A stretch of 64,000 nucleotides of DNA from Pseudoroseicyclus tamaricis (GTDB lineage Bacteria; Pseudomonadota; Alphaproteobacteria; Rhodobacterales; Rhodobacteraceae), in contig NZ_JAAFYS010000002.1 in assembly GCF_012070395.1 (NCBI RefSeq), forward strand, positions 1,046,782 to 1,110,781, given 5' to 3'. Both the position numbers and the translations under genes were made by a program. Under the pieces are notes generated by a model. That model was not told the origin of the DNA, searched no databases, and saw nothing but the letters and a program-made list of their open reading frames with translations. Of the stretch, positions 47,091 to 56,810 are shown piece by piece (positions within the stretch are counted from its first letter, which is position 1; every line of letters begins with the position of its first letter).

Positions 47091-47180
47091 GAGCCCTTCG
47101 CCCGATTCCCGCCGGCCATCCTAGCGATCTGGCAGCGGATGTCCCGCAGGTATGGGCTTATACGCGGGCCCTGTCGCCTC

Positions 47181-47415
47181 GTAGGGTGGGTTTCCAACCC
47201 ACCTCCCCCTCTCCCCACCGCGCAACGGTTGCAGGCGCGGGGCGAGCGCCTGCCCGTGGGGTGGCGCCTCAACGGCCCCGCTGATGCGCTTTATGCCAGC
47301 CAAGCCCCTCCCCGGCCCGAGCAGAGCACCAAGCTTCACCAGAGCGCCAGCCCGCCGGGACGGGCCCCCGCTCGCCCTGCGCCTTTGGCGCGTACCGGGC
47401 GGGGGCACAACTCGA
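47181..47415. repeat. Third composite-repeat locus (one unit, subfamily II)
   Basis: A GTAG hairpin (47181-47203, perfect) precedes a box that opens at about 47248 (CCTGCCCGTGGGGTGGCGCC) and ends in the CGCCTTTGGCGCGTACCGGG tail near 47400. It sits between holC and pepA on the minus strand. Same subfamily as the array at 41634. Confidence 0.83.
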
Positions 47416-47443
47416 AACGGGCGCCCGCAGCCCCGCCCCGCCC

Positions 47444-48910
47444 TCACGCCTCGAAGTCGTCCCGCACCAGCCGGTCCAGCGCCAGGACGCCCCAGCCGGT
47501 CGCGCCCTTGGGCGCCAGCTCCGTGCCGCTCTTCGACCAGGCCGTGCCGGCGATGTCGAGGTGGATCCACGGCACCCCCTCGCCCACGAAGTTGTTGAGG
47601 AAGCGCGCCGCGATCACCGCGCCTCCGGGCCGGCCGCCGACGTTCTTGAGATCCGCCACGCGGCTCTTCAGCAGCTTGTCGTAGGCCGGCGTCAGCGGCA
47701 TGTGCCAGGCACCCTCGCCCTCCGCCTCCGCCGCCTTCATGAAGCGGCCCGTGAAGGCGTCATCATTGCCGAAGACGCCCGCATGGTCATGGCCCAGCGC
47801 CACGATGATGGCGCCCGTCAGCGTCGCCAGATCGACGATGGCCGCCGGCTTGAACCGCTCCTGCGCGTACCAGAGCACGTCGGCCAGGACGAGCCGGCCC
47901 TCGGCGTCGGTGTTGATGTTCTCCACCGTGTCGCCCTTCATCGAGCGGACCACGTCGCCCGGGCGCGTGGCGGAGCCGGACGGCATGTTCTCCACGAGGC
48001 CGACCAGCCCCACGACATTCGCCTTCGCCCGCCGCAGCGCCAGCGCCCGCATGACGCCGGCGACGGTGCCGGCGCCGCCCATGTCCATCACCATGTCTTC
48101 CATGCCGGCCCCGGGTTTCAGCGAGATGCCCCCGGTGTCGAAGACCACGCCCTTGCCGACGAGCGCCAGCGGCGCCTCCTCGCCGCCGCCCTGCCAGCGC
48201 ATGACCACAACCTTGGACGGGCTGTCGGAGCCCTGGCCGACGGAGAGGAGCAGCCGCAGCCCGAGCTTGGCCAGCTCCTCCTCCTCGAGGATCTCCACCT
48301 CCAGCCCGATCTCCTGCATCGCGGCGAGGCGGGCGGCGAAATCGTCCGTCGTCAGGACGTTGGCGGGCGTGTTGACGAGATCGCGCGTGAAGAAGACCCC
48401 CTCGGCCAGCGCCGCCATAGGGCCGGAGGCCTCGGCCACCGCCTCGGGATCGTCGCACATCACCTCCACCTGCGGGGCGGCCGGCGCCTCGCCGCTGCGG
48501 AAATCGCGAAAGTCGTAGGCCCGCAGCGCGTAGCCGAAGGCGAGCTCCGCCGTCCGCGCGAAGCAGGCGGCGGCGATCGTCACCCGCCCCTCCCCGGCCG
48601 CCGCCGCGATGGCGGCGCCGGCCTTGCGCGCGGCGGCCATGTCGGCGCCTTCGCCCAGCTTGACCGCGCAGAGCCGCTCGGCCGCCAGCCCGGCCGGCAT
48701 CGCCAGCTCCACCAGCTCGCCCTCGCCGAGCTTGCCCCAGCGGGCGCTCCTGGCGAGCCGGGCCAGCGCCTCGCCGGCGGCGCTGTTGACCTGCCCGGTG
48801 GCGGCGTCCATCTCCCCCTCCGGGCCGAGGATCACGGCCACCGTTCCCTCCCGCTCCAGAAGCGCGGCGGCGTCGGTCTCGGCGAAGGTGACGGGCACGG
48901 GGGCGGTCAT
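47444..48910 (-). CDS. pepA: Leucyl aminopeptidase (M17)
   Basis: Dizinc cytosolic aminopeptidase of 488 aa. Metal and active-site motifs: LVGKGVVFDTGGISLKP (Lys, Asp), MVMDMGGAGTVAG, and NTDAEGRLVLADVL, the M17 signature. The N-terminal domain (about 1-165) is variable. It also can act as a Xer-recombination cofactor in E. coli. Start 48910 with GGAGAG. Divergent from lptF with 139 bp between starts. Confidence 0.93.
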   Translation of the reverse strand: MTAPVPVTFAETDAAALLEREGTVAVILGPEGEMDAATGQVNSAAGEALARLARSARWGKLGEGELVELAMPAGLAAERLCAVKLGEGADMAAARKAGAAIAAAAGEGRVTIAAACFARTAELAFGYALRAYDFRDFRSGEAPAAPQVEVMCDDPEAVAEASGPMAALAEGVFFTRDLVNTPANVLTTDDFAARLAAMQEIGLEVEILEEEELAKLGLRLLLSVGQGSDSPSKVVVMRWQGGGEEAPLALVGKGVVFDTGGISLKPGAGMEDMVMDMGGAGTVAGVMRALALRRAKANVVGLVGLVENMPSGSATRPGDVVRSMKGDTVENINTDAEGRLVLADVLWYAQERFKPAAIVDLATLTGAIIVALGHDHAGVFGNDDAFTGRFMKAAEAEGEGAWHMPLTPAYDKLLKSRVADLKNVGGRPGGAVIAARFLNNFVGEGVPWIHLDIAGTAWSKSGTELAPKGATGWGVLALDRLVRDDFEA

Positions 48911-49049
48911 TCAGCTCTCCTCAAAGTTGATCAGTCGAGCCTAGCCAGCGCCGCGCCGATTGGCCAGAAACGAGTTCAAAGCCGACGCCGCGTCGGCTAA
49001 TTTGCCGCGGGCCGGGCCATCCCCCGGCGGCGCGAGGCGAAGGAGCAGC

Positions 49050-50186
49050 ATGGGCCGGTTCGACCGTTATCTTCTGGGCCACCTGCTCACGCATTTCGGC
49101 TTCTTCGCGCTGGTGCTGGTGCTCGTCTACTGGATCAACCGCGCCGTGACGCTCTTCGACCAGCTCATCGGCGACGGGCAGAGCATCGGCGTCTTCCTCG
49201 AGCTGACGGCGCTCTCCCTGCCCGGCCTTATCCGCATCACGCTGCCCATCGCCGCCTTCGCCGCCGCCGTCTCCGTCACCAACCGCCTCTCGGGCGACAG
49301 CGAGCTGGTGGCGGCGCAGGCGACCGGCCTCTCGCCCTGGCGGCTGGCGCGGCCGGTCGCCACCTTCGGCCTGCTGGTGATGCTGATCGTCTGGACGCTG
49401 ACGCACATCCTCTCCCCCATGGCGCAGGCCCGCCTCGGCGAGCGCCGGGCGGAGATCGCCGAGAGCGTCGCTGCCGCGCTCCTGCAGGAGGGGCAGTTCG
49501 TCACGCCAACGGCGGGCGTCACCTTCTATGTCCGCGAGATCACGCCGGAGGGGGAGCTGCAGGACATCTTCCTCTCCGACGACCGCGCGACGAGCCAGTC
49601 GATCACCTACACCGCCACCCGCGCCTATCTCGTGCGCGGCGAGACGGGGCTGCAGCTGGTGATGATCGACGGCATGGCGCAGACGCTCCGCAAGGGGCCG
49701 GGGACGCTGGGCGTCACCGCCTTCGACGATCTGGCCTACGACATCGGCGCCCTCGTCGGCGCCAGCTCGCAATCGCGCCCCGCCCTCAACACGCTGCCGA
49801 CGCCCCGGCTGCTTACGGCCGATGCCGCCTTCGCCGAGGAGACGGGGCGCAGCATCGGCGCGTTGGTGGCCGAGGGGCATGACCGCTTCGCGCAGGGCAT
49901 CCTCGGCTTCGTCGGCCCGCTGATCGGCTTCGGCACGCTGCTCGTCGGCGGGTTCTCGCGCTTCGGCATCTGGCGGCAGATCCTCGCGGCGGTGGGGCTG
50001 ATCATCCTCGTGAAGGTGGTGGAATCGGCCGTCACCGGGCTGGTGCGCACCACCCCCGCCGCCTGGCCGGCGCTCTACCTGCCGGGGCTGACCGGCCTCG
50101 CCCTCGCCTGGGGGACGCTCTTCCTCGCCGCCCGGCCCCACCTCTTCCGCCGGCGCCCACGCGCGCCGGCAGGAGAGCCCGCATGA
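49050..50186 (+). CDS. lptF: LPS export ABC transporter permease LptF
   Basis: 378 aa. Inner-membrane component of the Lpt bridge that extracts lipopolysaccharide. MGRFDRYLLGHLLTHFGFFALVLVLVYWINRAV, then three more TM segments near the C-terminus and a periplasmic jellyroll (about 130-270). Start 49050 with AAGGAG six bases before. lptG follows in ATGA overlap. Confidence 0.9.
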   Translation: MGRFDRYLLGHLLTHFGFFALVLVLVYWINRAVTLFDQLIGDGQSIGVFLELTALSLPGLIRITLPIAAFAAAVSVTNRLSGDSELVAAQATGLSPWRLARPVATFGLLVMLIVWTLTHILSPMAQARLGERRAEIAESVAAALLQEGQFVTPTAGVTFYVREITPEGELQDIFLSDDRATSQSITYTATRAYLVRGETGLQLVMIDGMAQTLRKGPGTLGVTAFDDLAYDIGALVGASSQSRPALNTLPTPRLLTADAAFAEETGRSIGALVAEGHDRFAQGILGFVGPLIGFGTLLVGGFSRFGIWRQILAAVGLIILVKVVESAVTGLVRTTPAAWPALYLPGLTGLALAWGTLFLAARPHLFRRRPRAPAGEPA

Positions 50187-51271
50187 TCCTGCACCGCTAC
50201 ATCGCCCGCCGCTTCGCCGCCGCCTTCCTCGCGATCCTGGCGACGTTCTTCCTGCTCACCTTCTTCATCGAGCTGATCGAGCAGGCGCGCCGTCACAGCG
50301 ACGAGGCGGGCTTCGTGGCGCTGGTGGAGCTGTCGCTGCTCGCCCTGCCGGGCACGCTCTACGAGCTGCTGCCCATCGTCGCCATCCTCGCCACGGTGAC
50401 GCTCTTCATCGGCCTCGCCCGCTCGTCGGAGCTGGTCGTCACGCGCGCCTCCGGCCGCTCGGCGCTCCGGGCGCTGGTGGCGCCTGTGCTGGTGACGCTG
50501 GTCCTCGGCGCCGCGGCGCTCGCCGTGCTCAACCCGCTCTCCGCCGCCACGGCGCGGGAATACGAGGCGCGCACCATGGCGCTGACCGGAACCACCCCCG
50601 TGCAGGCGCTGGCCGAGGGCGGGCTCTGGCTGCGGCAAGGCGGAGCAGAGGGGCAGAGCGTCATCCACGCCGGGCGCGCCTCGCTCGACGGCACCGAGCT
50701 CTCCGATGTCTCCTTCCTCACCTACGCCGCCGGCGACCGCCCGGTGGAGCGGCTGCGTGCGGAGGAGGCCCGCCTCGTCCCCGGCGCGTGGGAGCTGGCG
50801 GGGGTGAAGCGCTGGCCGCTGGATGCGCCCAACCCCGAGGCGGCGTCCGAGGTGCTCGCGACCCTTTCCCTGCCCTCCAGCCTGACGGCGGATTCCATCC
50901 GCGACAGCTTCGGCACCCCCGCCTCGATCCCGATCTGGGAGTTGCCGCGCTTCATCTCGGAGCTTCGGGCCGCCGGCTTCTCGGCCCGCCGCCACCTCGT
51001 GCACCTGCAGTTGGAGCTGGCGACGCCGCTCTTCCTCGTCGCCATGGTGCTCATCGGCGCGCTCTTCACGATGCGCCACCAGCGCGGCGGGCGGACGGGG
51101 ATGATGATCCTCTTCGCCATCCTGCTCGGCTTTGCGACCTACTTCGTGCGCAACTTCGCCCGTGTCCTCGGCGAGAGCGGCGACATCCCCGCCGGCCTCG
51201 CCGCCTGGGCGCCGCCGGCCGCCGCCATCGCCCTCGCCCTCGGCTTCATCCTGCACCTGGAGGATGGCTGA
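50183..51271 (+). CDS. lptG: LPS export ABC transporter permease LptG
   Basis: 362 aa, paired with LptF. MILHRYIARRFAAAFLAILATFFLLTFFIELIEQARR is typical, and LATPLFLVAMVLIGALFTMRH forms a C-terminal TM. Periplasmic beta-jellyroll about 125-265. Its stop is TGA in TGATG, shared with the first candidate ATG of lptD. Confidence 0.9.
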   Translation: MILHRYIARRFAAAFLAILATFFLLTFFIELIEQARRHSDEAGFVALVELSLLALPGTLYELLPIVAILATVTLFIGLARSSELVVTRASGRSALRALVAPVLVTLVLGAAALAVLNPLSAATAREYEARTMALTGTTPVQALAEGGLWLRQGGAEGQSVIHAGRASLDGTELSDVSFLTYAAGDRPVERLRAEEARLVPGAWELAGVKRWPLDAPNPEAASEVLATLSLPSSLTADSIRDSFGTPASIPIWELPRFISELRAAGFSARRHLVHLQLELATPLFLVAMVLIGALFTMRHQRGGRTGMMILFAILLGFATYFVRNFARVLGESGDIPAGLAAWAPPAAAIALALGFILHLEDG

Positions 51272-53580
51272 TGCCCCGTCTTCACCGCCCCACGCTCGAC
51301 CACACCGGGCACCTGCCCCTCCTGTCCCCGGCGCCCCTCTCGCCCTTATCCAAATACTTCGGGGGGGCCGCAGGCGGGGGGCAGCGCCCCCCTCCGCCTT
51401 CTCAGCCCGCCCAGGCCCCGGGTCAGCGCACAAACAGCGCCGGCCCCGCCGGGGTGGGTGGGCGGGAGGCGGGGCCGGCGCTGCGCCCCCGCCACCTCCG
51501 CGCGTGGCTCCTGCGTGCCGCCCTGCTCCTCTTCGCCCTCCTGCCGCTGCCCGCCCTCGCCCAGGGGCTCCCCTCCCTCGTCGCCGACAGCCTGACGGTC
51601 GAGGGGCAGACGCTGATCGTCGAGGGCAATGTCGAGGTGCTCTACGACGGCACCCGCCTCTCCGCCGCCCGGCTCACCTATGACCAGCGGACGGACCAGC
51701 TCGCCATCACCGGCCCGATCTTCATCGAGACGCCGGAGGGGGACATCTTCACCGCCACCCGCGCCGAGCTGTCGTCCAGCCTCGAGCGCGGCCTCCTCCT
51801 CGGCGCCCGGCTGGTGCTCGACCGCCGCCTGCAGCTCGCCGCCGCCGCCATCCGCCGCGAGGGCGAGCTGACGGAACTGACGCGCGCCGTCGCCACCTCC
51901 TGCCAGGTCTGCGCCGGCCGTGCGCCCCTGTGGGAGATCCGCGCCGCCCGCGTCACCCATGACGAGGTGGCCCACCAGCTCTGGTTCGAGGAGGCCACCT
52001 TCCACGTCCGCGGCCTGCCGATCCTCTACATCCCGCGCCTGCGCCTGCCCGACCCCTCGGTCGACCGCGCCACGGGCCTGCTGATCCCCGACATCAAGAG
52101 CTCCGACCGGCTCGGCTTCGGCCTGAAGTTCCCCTATTTCATCACCCTCGGGCAGAGCCGCGACCTCACCCTCACCCCCTACCTCTCGGCCCTCACCCGC
52201 ACGCTGGAGGCGCGCTACCGGCAGGCCTTCTTCGCGGGAGACCTCACGATCCTCGGCGCCGTCAGCGACGACGAGCTGGCGCCGGGGGACCCGCGCGGCT
52301 TCGTCTTCGCCGATGCCGGCTTCGATCTCGGCGGCGGCTACGCCCTGCAGATGGACCTGCGCCTTGCCTCCGACCGCGCCTACCTCGCCACCTACGGCTA
52401 TTCCGACGAGGACCTGCTGACCTCAGCCATTCGCCTCACCGGCGTGACGGAGGGCAGCCTCACCGAGGCGGACCTGAGCTACTACACCACCCTCCGCGAC
52501 GGCGAGAGCCAGGACGACCTGCCCCCCCTCGCCCTGCGGTGGGAGCGGCAGCGCCGTCTCGCCCTCGGCCCCGCGGCGCGGCTGGACTTCGGCACCTCCA
52601 TCGACGCCTTTGCCCGCCCCGGCGACGGGCGCGACCTCTCCCGTGTTGGCGCCTGGGCGGGGCTGGGGACGAGCCGCATCCTGCCCGGCGGGCTGGTGGC
52701 GGAGGTGGAGGGGCGCGTGACGGCCGATCTCTACCAGATCGCCGACGACCCGCGCGCCGGCCCCCTCGCCCGGCTGGAGCCGGCGGCCATCGCCACGCTG
52801 CGCTGGCCTTTCGTGCGCCCCGGCGCCGTCACCCAGACGCTGGAGCCCATCGCCGCCCTCGCCTGGTCGGAGGCGGTCGGCGGCGGCCCGCCGAACGAGG
52901 ACAGCCCCCTCGCCGAGCTCGACGAGGGCAACCTCTTCGCCCTCTCGCGCTTTCCCGGCGAGGATGCGCGCGAGGAGGGCTTGCGCGCCGCCGCCGGCCT
53001 CGCCTGGACGGGGCGGACGCCGGAGGGCGCGCAGCTCCGCCTCACCTTCGGCCGGCTCTTCCGCGCCGAGGCGGATGCGCGCTTCTCCGATTCCTCGGGC
53101 CTTTCCGGCACCGCCTCCGACCTGCTGCTCGCCAGCCAGCTGGAATTTCCCGGCGGCCTCACCTTCACCGCCCGCACGCTCTATGACCCCGAGGACGGCG
53201 TCGGCAAGACGGGGGCGGAGGTCAACTGGACGAGCCCGCGCATCGACCTCGGCGCCGCCTATGTCTGGCTGCCGGAGGATGACGACGAGGGTAGGGATGA
53301 CCCTGTCGCCGAATGGTCCGTCGAGGCGGATTATCGCATCAACGAGCGCTGGCGCCTCGGGCTCGACGGGCGCTATGACGTCGCCAGCGACCAGGCCGCC
53401 CGCGCCGGCATCGGCATCGGCTGGCGCAACGAATGCGTGAGTGTGGATTTTTCCCTGTCGCGCCGCTACACAACGGCAACCGCCGGCCCGCCGGTGACCG
53501 ACCTCGGCCTCTCCGTCTCGCTGGAAGGCTTCAGCGCCGGCGCGGCCAGCCCGGTCGCCGCCCGGTCCTGCAGCCGATAG
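51271..53580 (+). CDS. lptD: LPS-assembly outer-membrane protein LptD with unusual N-terminal extension
   Basis: 769 aa. The outer-membrane LPS translocon. Signal peptide at about 76-99 (WLLRAALLLFALLPLPALAQ), then OstA jellyroll (SLTVEGQTLIVEGNVEVLYDG), ATSCQVCAGRAPLWEIRA, and a C-terminal beta-barrel; Cys near the end (RNEC, RSCSR) suits the disulfide scheme. ATG 51271 has GGAGG seven bases before and a TGATG overlap with lptG, but places about 75 odd Pro/Gly-rich residues before the signal peptide. Those are encoded by a dispersed hairpin repeat (51341-51400). A GTG at 51454 would start close to the signal peptide. Confidence 0.85.
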   Translation: MPRLHRPTLDHTGHLPLLSPAPLSPLSKYFGGAAGGGQRPPPPSQPAQAPGQRTNSAGPAGVGGREAGPALRPRHLRAWLLRAALLLFALLPLPALAQGLPSLVADSLTVEGQTLIVEGNVEVLYDGTRLSAARLTYDQRTDQLAITGPIFIETPEGDIFTATRAELSSSLERGLLLGARLVLDRRLQLAAAAIRREGELTELTRAVATSCQVCAGRAPLWEIRAARVTHDEVAHQLWFEEATFHVRGLPILYIPRLRLPDPSVDRATGLLIPDIKSSDRLGFGLKFPYFITLGQSRDLTLTPYLSALTRTLEARYRQAFFAGDLTILGAVSDDELAPGDPRGFVFADAGFDLGGGYALQMDLRLASDRAYLATYGYSDEDLLTSAIRLTGVTEGSLTEADLSYYTTLRDGESQDDLPPLALRWERQRRLALGPAARLDFGTSIDAFARPGDGRDLSRVGAWAGLGTSRILPGGLVAEVEGRVTADLYQIADDPRAGPLARLEPAAIATLRWPFVRPGAVTQTLEPIAALAWSEAVGGGPPNEDSPLAELDEGNLFALSRFPGEDAREEGLRAAAGLAWTGRTPEGAQLRLTFGRLFRAEADARFSDSSGLSGTASDLLLASQLEFPGGLTFTARTLYDPEDGVGKTGAEVNWTSPRIDLGAAYVWLPEDDDEGRDDPVAEWSVEADYRINERWRLGLDGRYDVASDQAARAGIGIGWRNECVSVDFSLSRRYTTATAGPPVTDLGLSVSLEGFSAGAASPVAARSCSR
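51341..51400 (+). repeat. Dispersed AAATAC-GGGGGG hairpin repeat within the lptD leader
   Basis: CCAAATACTTCGGGGGGG followed by a GGGGGGC-AGC-GCCCCCC stem (51376-51392). Same family as 44782-44826 and 55851-55913, which are intergenic. Here it lies in frame between the lptD start ATG and signal peptide. Confidence 0.75.
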
Positions 53581-53667
53581 CGGCGGGCGGCCCGGGCGCG
53601 CGTGACCGGGCGGGGCCGGGGAATTGAGCAGACAAGGCCGCGTCAGTCGGCCAATGGAGGGTGGGCC

Positions 53668-54891
53668 ATGCCGGCCATTCGCAGCATATTTCTCTCGGCC
53701 GCGCTCGGCGTCGCCGCCTTCGGCGCGCTGCCGGCCCCGGCCACGGCGCAGGGGCTCTTCGCGCCCATCGTCACCGTCGGTGACCGGGTGGTGACCAATT
53801 ACGAGCTGCAGCAGCGCATCCTGCTGCTGGAGCTCTTCCGCTCCCCGGGTGACATCAACCAGATGGCGCTGACGCAGCTGGTGGACGAGCGCGTCAAGCA
53901 GGCAGCGCTGGAGCGGGCGGGCCTCGCCCTCACCGACGACGGCCTGCGCGACGCGATGTCCGACATCGCCGCCAATGCCAACCTCGAGCTCGACGCGTTC
54001 CTGGCGCGCCTCGCCCAGAACGGTGTCGAGGAGCAGACCTTCCGCGACTACGTCTCCGTCAACATCGCCTGGCGCGACTACATCCGCCTGCGCTACGGCG
54101 ACGCGGTGACGATCACCGAAGCGGATGTCGACCGCGCCCTGCAGGCGACGGAGCCGAACTCCGCCGGCGTCGAGCTGCTGCTGGGCGAGATCATCCTGCC
54201 CGCCCCGCCGGACCGCGCCGCCGAGGCCCAGCGGGTGGCCGAGCAGATCGCCGGCATCACCAGCTTCGCCGCCTTCGAGGCGGCGGCGCGCGAGGTCTCC
54301 GCCTCGCGCAGCCGCGAGCAGTCGGGCCGCCTGCCCTGGGCCCCGCTGAGCAATTATCCCCCCGCGCTGCACCCCGTCTTCCTGGGGCTGGAGCCGGGGG
54401 AGGTGACGGCGCCGATCCCGATCACCAATGGCATCGTGCTCTTCCAGCTGCGCGACGTGCGAGAGGTGGCCGCCGCCCCCGCCGCGCCGGCGCAGCTCGA
54501 CTACATGATCTTCCTCGTCCCGAACGGCGAGGGAAGCCTCGCCGAGGCCGCCGGCATCGCCGCCCGGCTCGACAGCTGCCAGGATCTCTACGGCGTCGCC
54601 GCCGGCCTGCCGGAGGAGCGGCTCATCGTCGAGAGCCGCGCCCCCGGAGAGGTGCCGCAGGACATCGCGCTGGAACTGGCCAAGCTCGATGCCGACGAGA
54701 CCTCCGTCTCCCTCACCAGCGGTGACGGGCAGTGGCGCTACCTGCTGATGCTCTGCGACCGGTTCCGCGAGGGCGGGGCGGAGGCCGACCGCGAGGTGGT
54801 GCGCGGCAACCTGCGCTCGCAGCAGCTCGCCGGCTATGCCGATGCCCTGCTGGCCGACCTGACGGCCGGCACGCCGATCACCTACGAATGA
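53668..54891 (+). CDS. surA: Periplasmic chaperone/peptidyl-prolyl isomerase SurA
   Basis: 407 aa with a signal peptide (MPAIRSIFLSAALGVAAFGA...ATAQG). SurA N-domain: VGDRVVTNYELQQRILLLELF, DERVKQAALERAGL. A parvulin-like domain (about 175-275): SGRLPWAPLSNYPPALHPVFLGLEPGEVTAPIPITNGIVLFQL. Assists outer-membrane protein folding, including LptD. Start 53668 with GGAGG seven bases before. ATGA overlap into pdxA. Confidence 0.88.
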   Translation: MPAIRSIFLSAALGVAAFGALPAPATAQGLFAPIVTVGDRVVTNYELQQRILLLELFRSPGDINQMALTQLVDERVKQAALERAGLALTDDGLRDAMSDIAANANLELDAFLARLAQNGVEEQTFRDYVSVNIAWRDYIRLRYGDAVTITEADVDRALQATEPNSAGVELLLGEIILPAPPDRAAEAQRVAEQIAGITSFAAFEAAAREVSASRSREQSGRLPWAPLSNYPPALHPVFLGLEPGEVTAPIPITNGIVLFQLRDVREVAAAPAAPAQLDYMIFLVPNGEGSLAEAAGIAARLDSCQDLYGVAAGLPEERLIVESRAPGEVPQDIALELAKLDADETSVSLTSGDGQWRYLLMLCDRFREGGAEADREVVRGNLRSQQLAGYADALLADLTAGTPITYE

Positions 54892-55850
54892 GCCTCGTCG
54901 TCTCCTGCGGGGAGCCGGCGGGCATCGGCCCCGAGGTCGCCGCGAAGGCCTGGGCGGCGCTCGGCGCCACCCTGCCCTTTGCCTGGATCGGTGATCCGGC
55001 CCACCTGCCCCCCGGCTTCCCCTGGCAAGAGGTCTCGGCGCCCGGCGAGGCCGAGGGCGTGGCGGACGGCGCCCTGCCCGTCCTACACTTGCCCTTCGGC
55101 TCCCCGGCCGTACCCGGCACCCCGCAGCCGGGCCACGCGGCGCATGTGGTGGAGGCGATCTCCCGCGGCGCCGCCCTCGCCGCCTCCGGCGAGGCGAGCG
55201 CGCTGGTGACGGCGCCCATCTCCAAGGCGGCGCTGATCGGCGGCGCCGGCTTCGCCTTCCCCGGCCATACGGAGTACCTCGCCCACCTCGCCGGACAGGT
55301 GCCGGTGGCGATGATGCTCGCCTGCCCGGAGCTGCGCGTCGTGCCCGCCACGATCCACATCCCCCTTTCCGCCGTGCCCGAGGCGCTCACCGAGGCGGGG
55401 CTGGAGGAGACCATCCGCCTCACCCACGCCGCCCTGCAGCGCGACTTCGGCCTCGACACGCCGCGCATCGCGGTCACCGGGCTGAACCCCCATGCGGGCG
55501 AGGAGGGGCGGATGGGCAGCGAGGAGATCGCCTTCATCACCCCGCTCATCGACCGTCTACGCGGCGAGGGCCTCGCCCTCACCGGCCCACATCCGGCGGA
55601 CACGATGTTCCACGCCGCCGCCCGCGCCCGCTACGATGCGGCCATCGCGATGTACCACGACCAGGCTTTGATCCCGATCAAGACGATCGATTTCGCCGGC
55701 GGCGTCAACATCACGCTCGGCCTGCCCTTCATCCGCACCTCGCCCGATCACGGCACCGCCTTCGACATCGCCGGCCAGGACCGCGCCGACCCGACCTCCA
55801 TGATCGCCGCCCTCCACATGGCCGCCGACATGGCGAGGTCTCGCTCTTGA
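54888..55850 (+). CDS. pdxA: 4-hydroxythreonine-4-phosphate dehydrogenase
   Basis: 320 aa. Pyridoxal-phosphate synthesis, DXP-dependent pathway. [35 protein letters not shown] (metal His), and [14 protein letters not shown]...[19 protein letters not shown] are the PdxA signature. Start overlaps surA in ATGA. Followed by a hairpin repeat and rsmA. Confidence 0.93.
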   Translation: MSLVVSCGEPAGIGPEVAAKAWAALGATLPFAWIGDPAHLPPGFPWQEVSAPGEAEGVADGALPVLHLPFGSPAVPGTPQPGHAAHVVEAISRGAALAASGEASALVTAPISKAALIGGAGFAFPGHTEYLAHLAGQVPVAMMLACPELRVVPATIHIPLSAVPEALTEAGLEETIRLTHAALQRDFGLDTPRIAVTGLNPHAGEEGRMGSEEIAFITPLIDRLRGEGLALTGPHPADTMFHAAARARYDAAIAMYHDQALIPIKTIDFAGGVNITLGLPFIRTSPDHGTAFDIAGQDRADPTSMIAALHMAADMARSRS

Positions 55851-55913
55851 TCTCGCTTTTCCTGAAATATCCCGGGGGGGCCGCAAAGCGGCGGGGGGCA
55901 GCGCCCCCCTCCC
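55851..55913 (+). repeat. Dispersed AAATAT-GGGGGG hairpin repeat between pdxA and rsmA
   Basis: CTGAAATATCCCGGGGGGG, then GCCGC-AAA-GCGGC (55880-55892) and GGGGGGC-AGC-GCCCCCC (55893-55909). The last stem is identical to that at 51376. It separates two co-directional genes. Confidence 0.75.
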
Positions 55914-55935
55914 CCGTCTCGACCCGCGCCGGCCG

Positions 55936-56769
55936 ATGAGCCAGATCGACACCCTCCCGCCGCTGCGCGAGGTCATCGCCACGCACGGCCTCTCGGCCCG
56001 CAAGTCGCTCGGCCAGAACTTCCTCCTCGATCTCAACCTGACGGCCAAGATCGCCCGCGCCGCCGGCGACCTCACCGGCGCCGACATCCTCGAGGTCGGC
56101 CCGGGACCCGGCGGCCTGACGCGCGGCCTCCTCGCGCAGGGGGCGCGCCGCGTGGTGGCGGTGGAGAAGGACAGCCGCTGCATCCCGGCGCTGGAGGAGA
56201 TCGCCGCCGCCTATCCCGGCCGGCTGGAGGTGGTGCAGGGCGACGCGCTGAGCGTCGACCTCGCCGGAAAGCTTTCGGCGCCGGTGAAGATCGCCGCCAA
56301 CCTGCCCTACAACGTCGGCACCGAGCTGCTGGTGCGCTGGCTGACGCCCCCCACATGGCCGCCCTTCTGGCAGTCGCTGACGCTGATGTTCCAGCGCGAG
56401 GTCGCCCAGCGTATCGTCGCCACGCCCGGCTCGAAGGCCTATGGCCGCCTCGCGCTGCTGGCGAGCTGGCGCACGGACGCGCGCATCGTGATGGACCTGC
56501 CGCCCTCGGCCTTCACGCCGCCGCCGAAAGTCTCCTCCGCCGTGGTGCACCTGACGGCCCTGCCGGAGCCGCGCTACCCCGCCGAGCCGGCGAAGCTGGA
56601 GCGGGTGGTGGCGATGGCCTTCAACCAGCGCCGCAAGATGCTGCGCGCGGCTCTGAAGGGCCTCGGCCCCGACGTCGAGGACAAGCTCCACGCCGCAGCC
56701 ATCCCCCCGACCGCCCGCGCCGAGGAGATCGAGCTGGAGCGCTTCTGCGCTCTTGCGAGGCTGGTTTAG
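55936..56769 (+). CDS. rsmA: 16S rRNA dimethyladenosine transferase (A1518/A1519)
   Basis: 277 aa. KsgA/Rsm[14 protein letters not shown] motif [24 protein letters not shown], and [15 protein letters not shown] (N-L-P-Y catalytic). C-terminal [17 protein letters not shown]. Full length for the family. It is the last gene of the lptFGD-surA-pdxA-rsmA cluster; the repeat array follows. Confidence 0.93.
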   Translation: MSQIDTLPPLREVIATHGLSARKSLGQNFLLDLNLTAKIARAAGDLTGADILEVGPGPGGLTRGLLAQGARRVVAVEKDSRCIPALEEIAAAYPGRLEVVQGDALSVDLAGKLSAPVKIAANLPYNVGTELLVRWLTPPTWPPFWQSLTLMFQREVAQRIVATPGSKAYGRLALLASWRTDARIVMDLPPSAFTPPPKVSSAVVHLTALPEPRYPAEPAKLERVVAMAFNQRRKMLRAALKGLGPDVEDKLHAAAIPPTARAEEIELERFCALARLV

Positions 56770-56810
56770 GAGGGCGCCGGAGGTGGCGCCTGCCACCAGG
56801 GGCCACTTAT

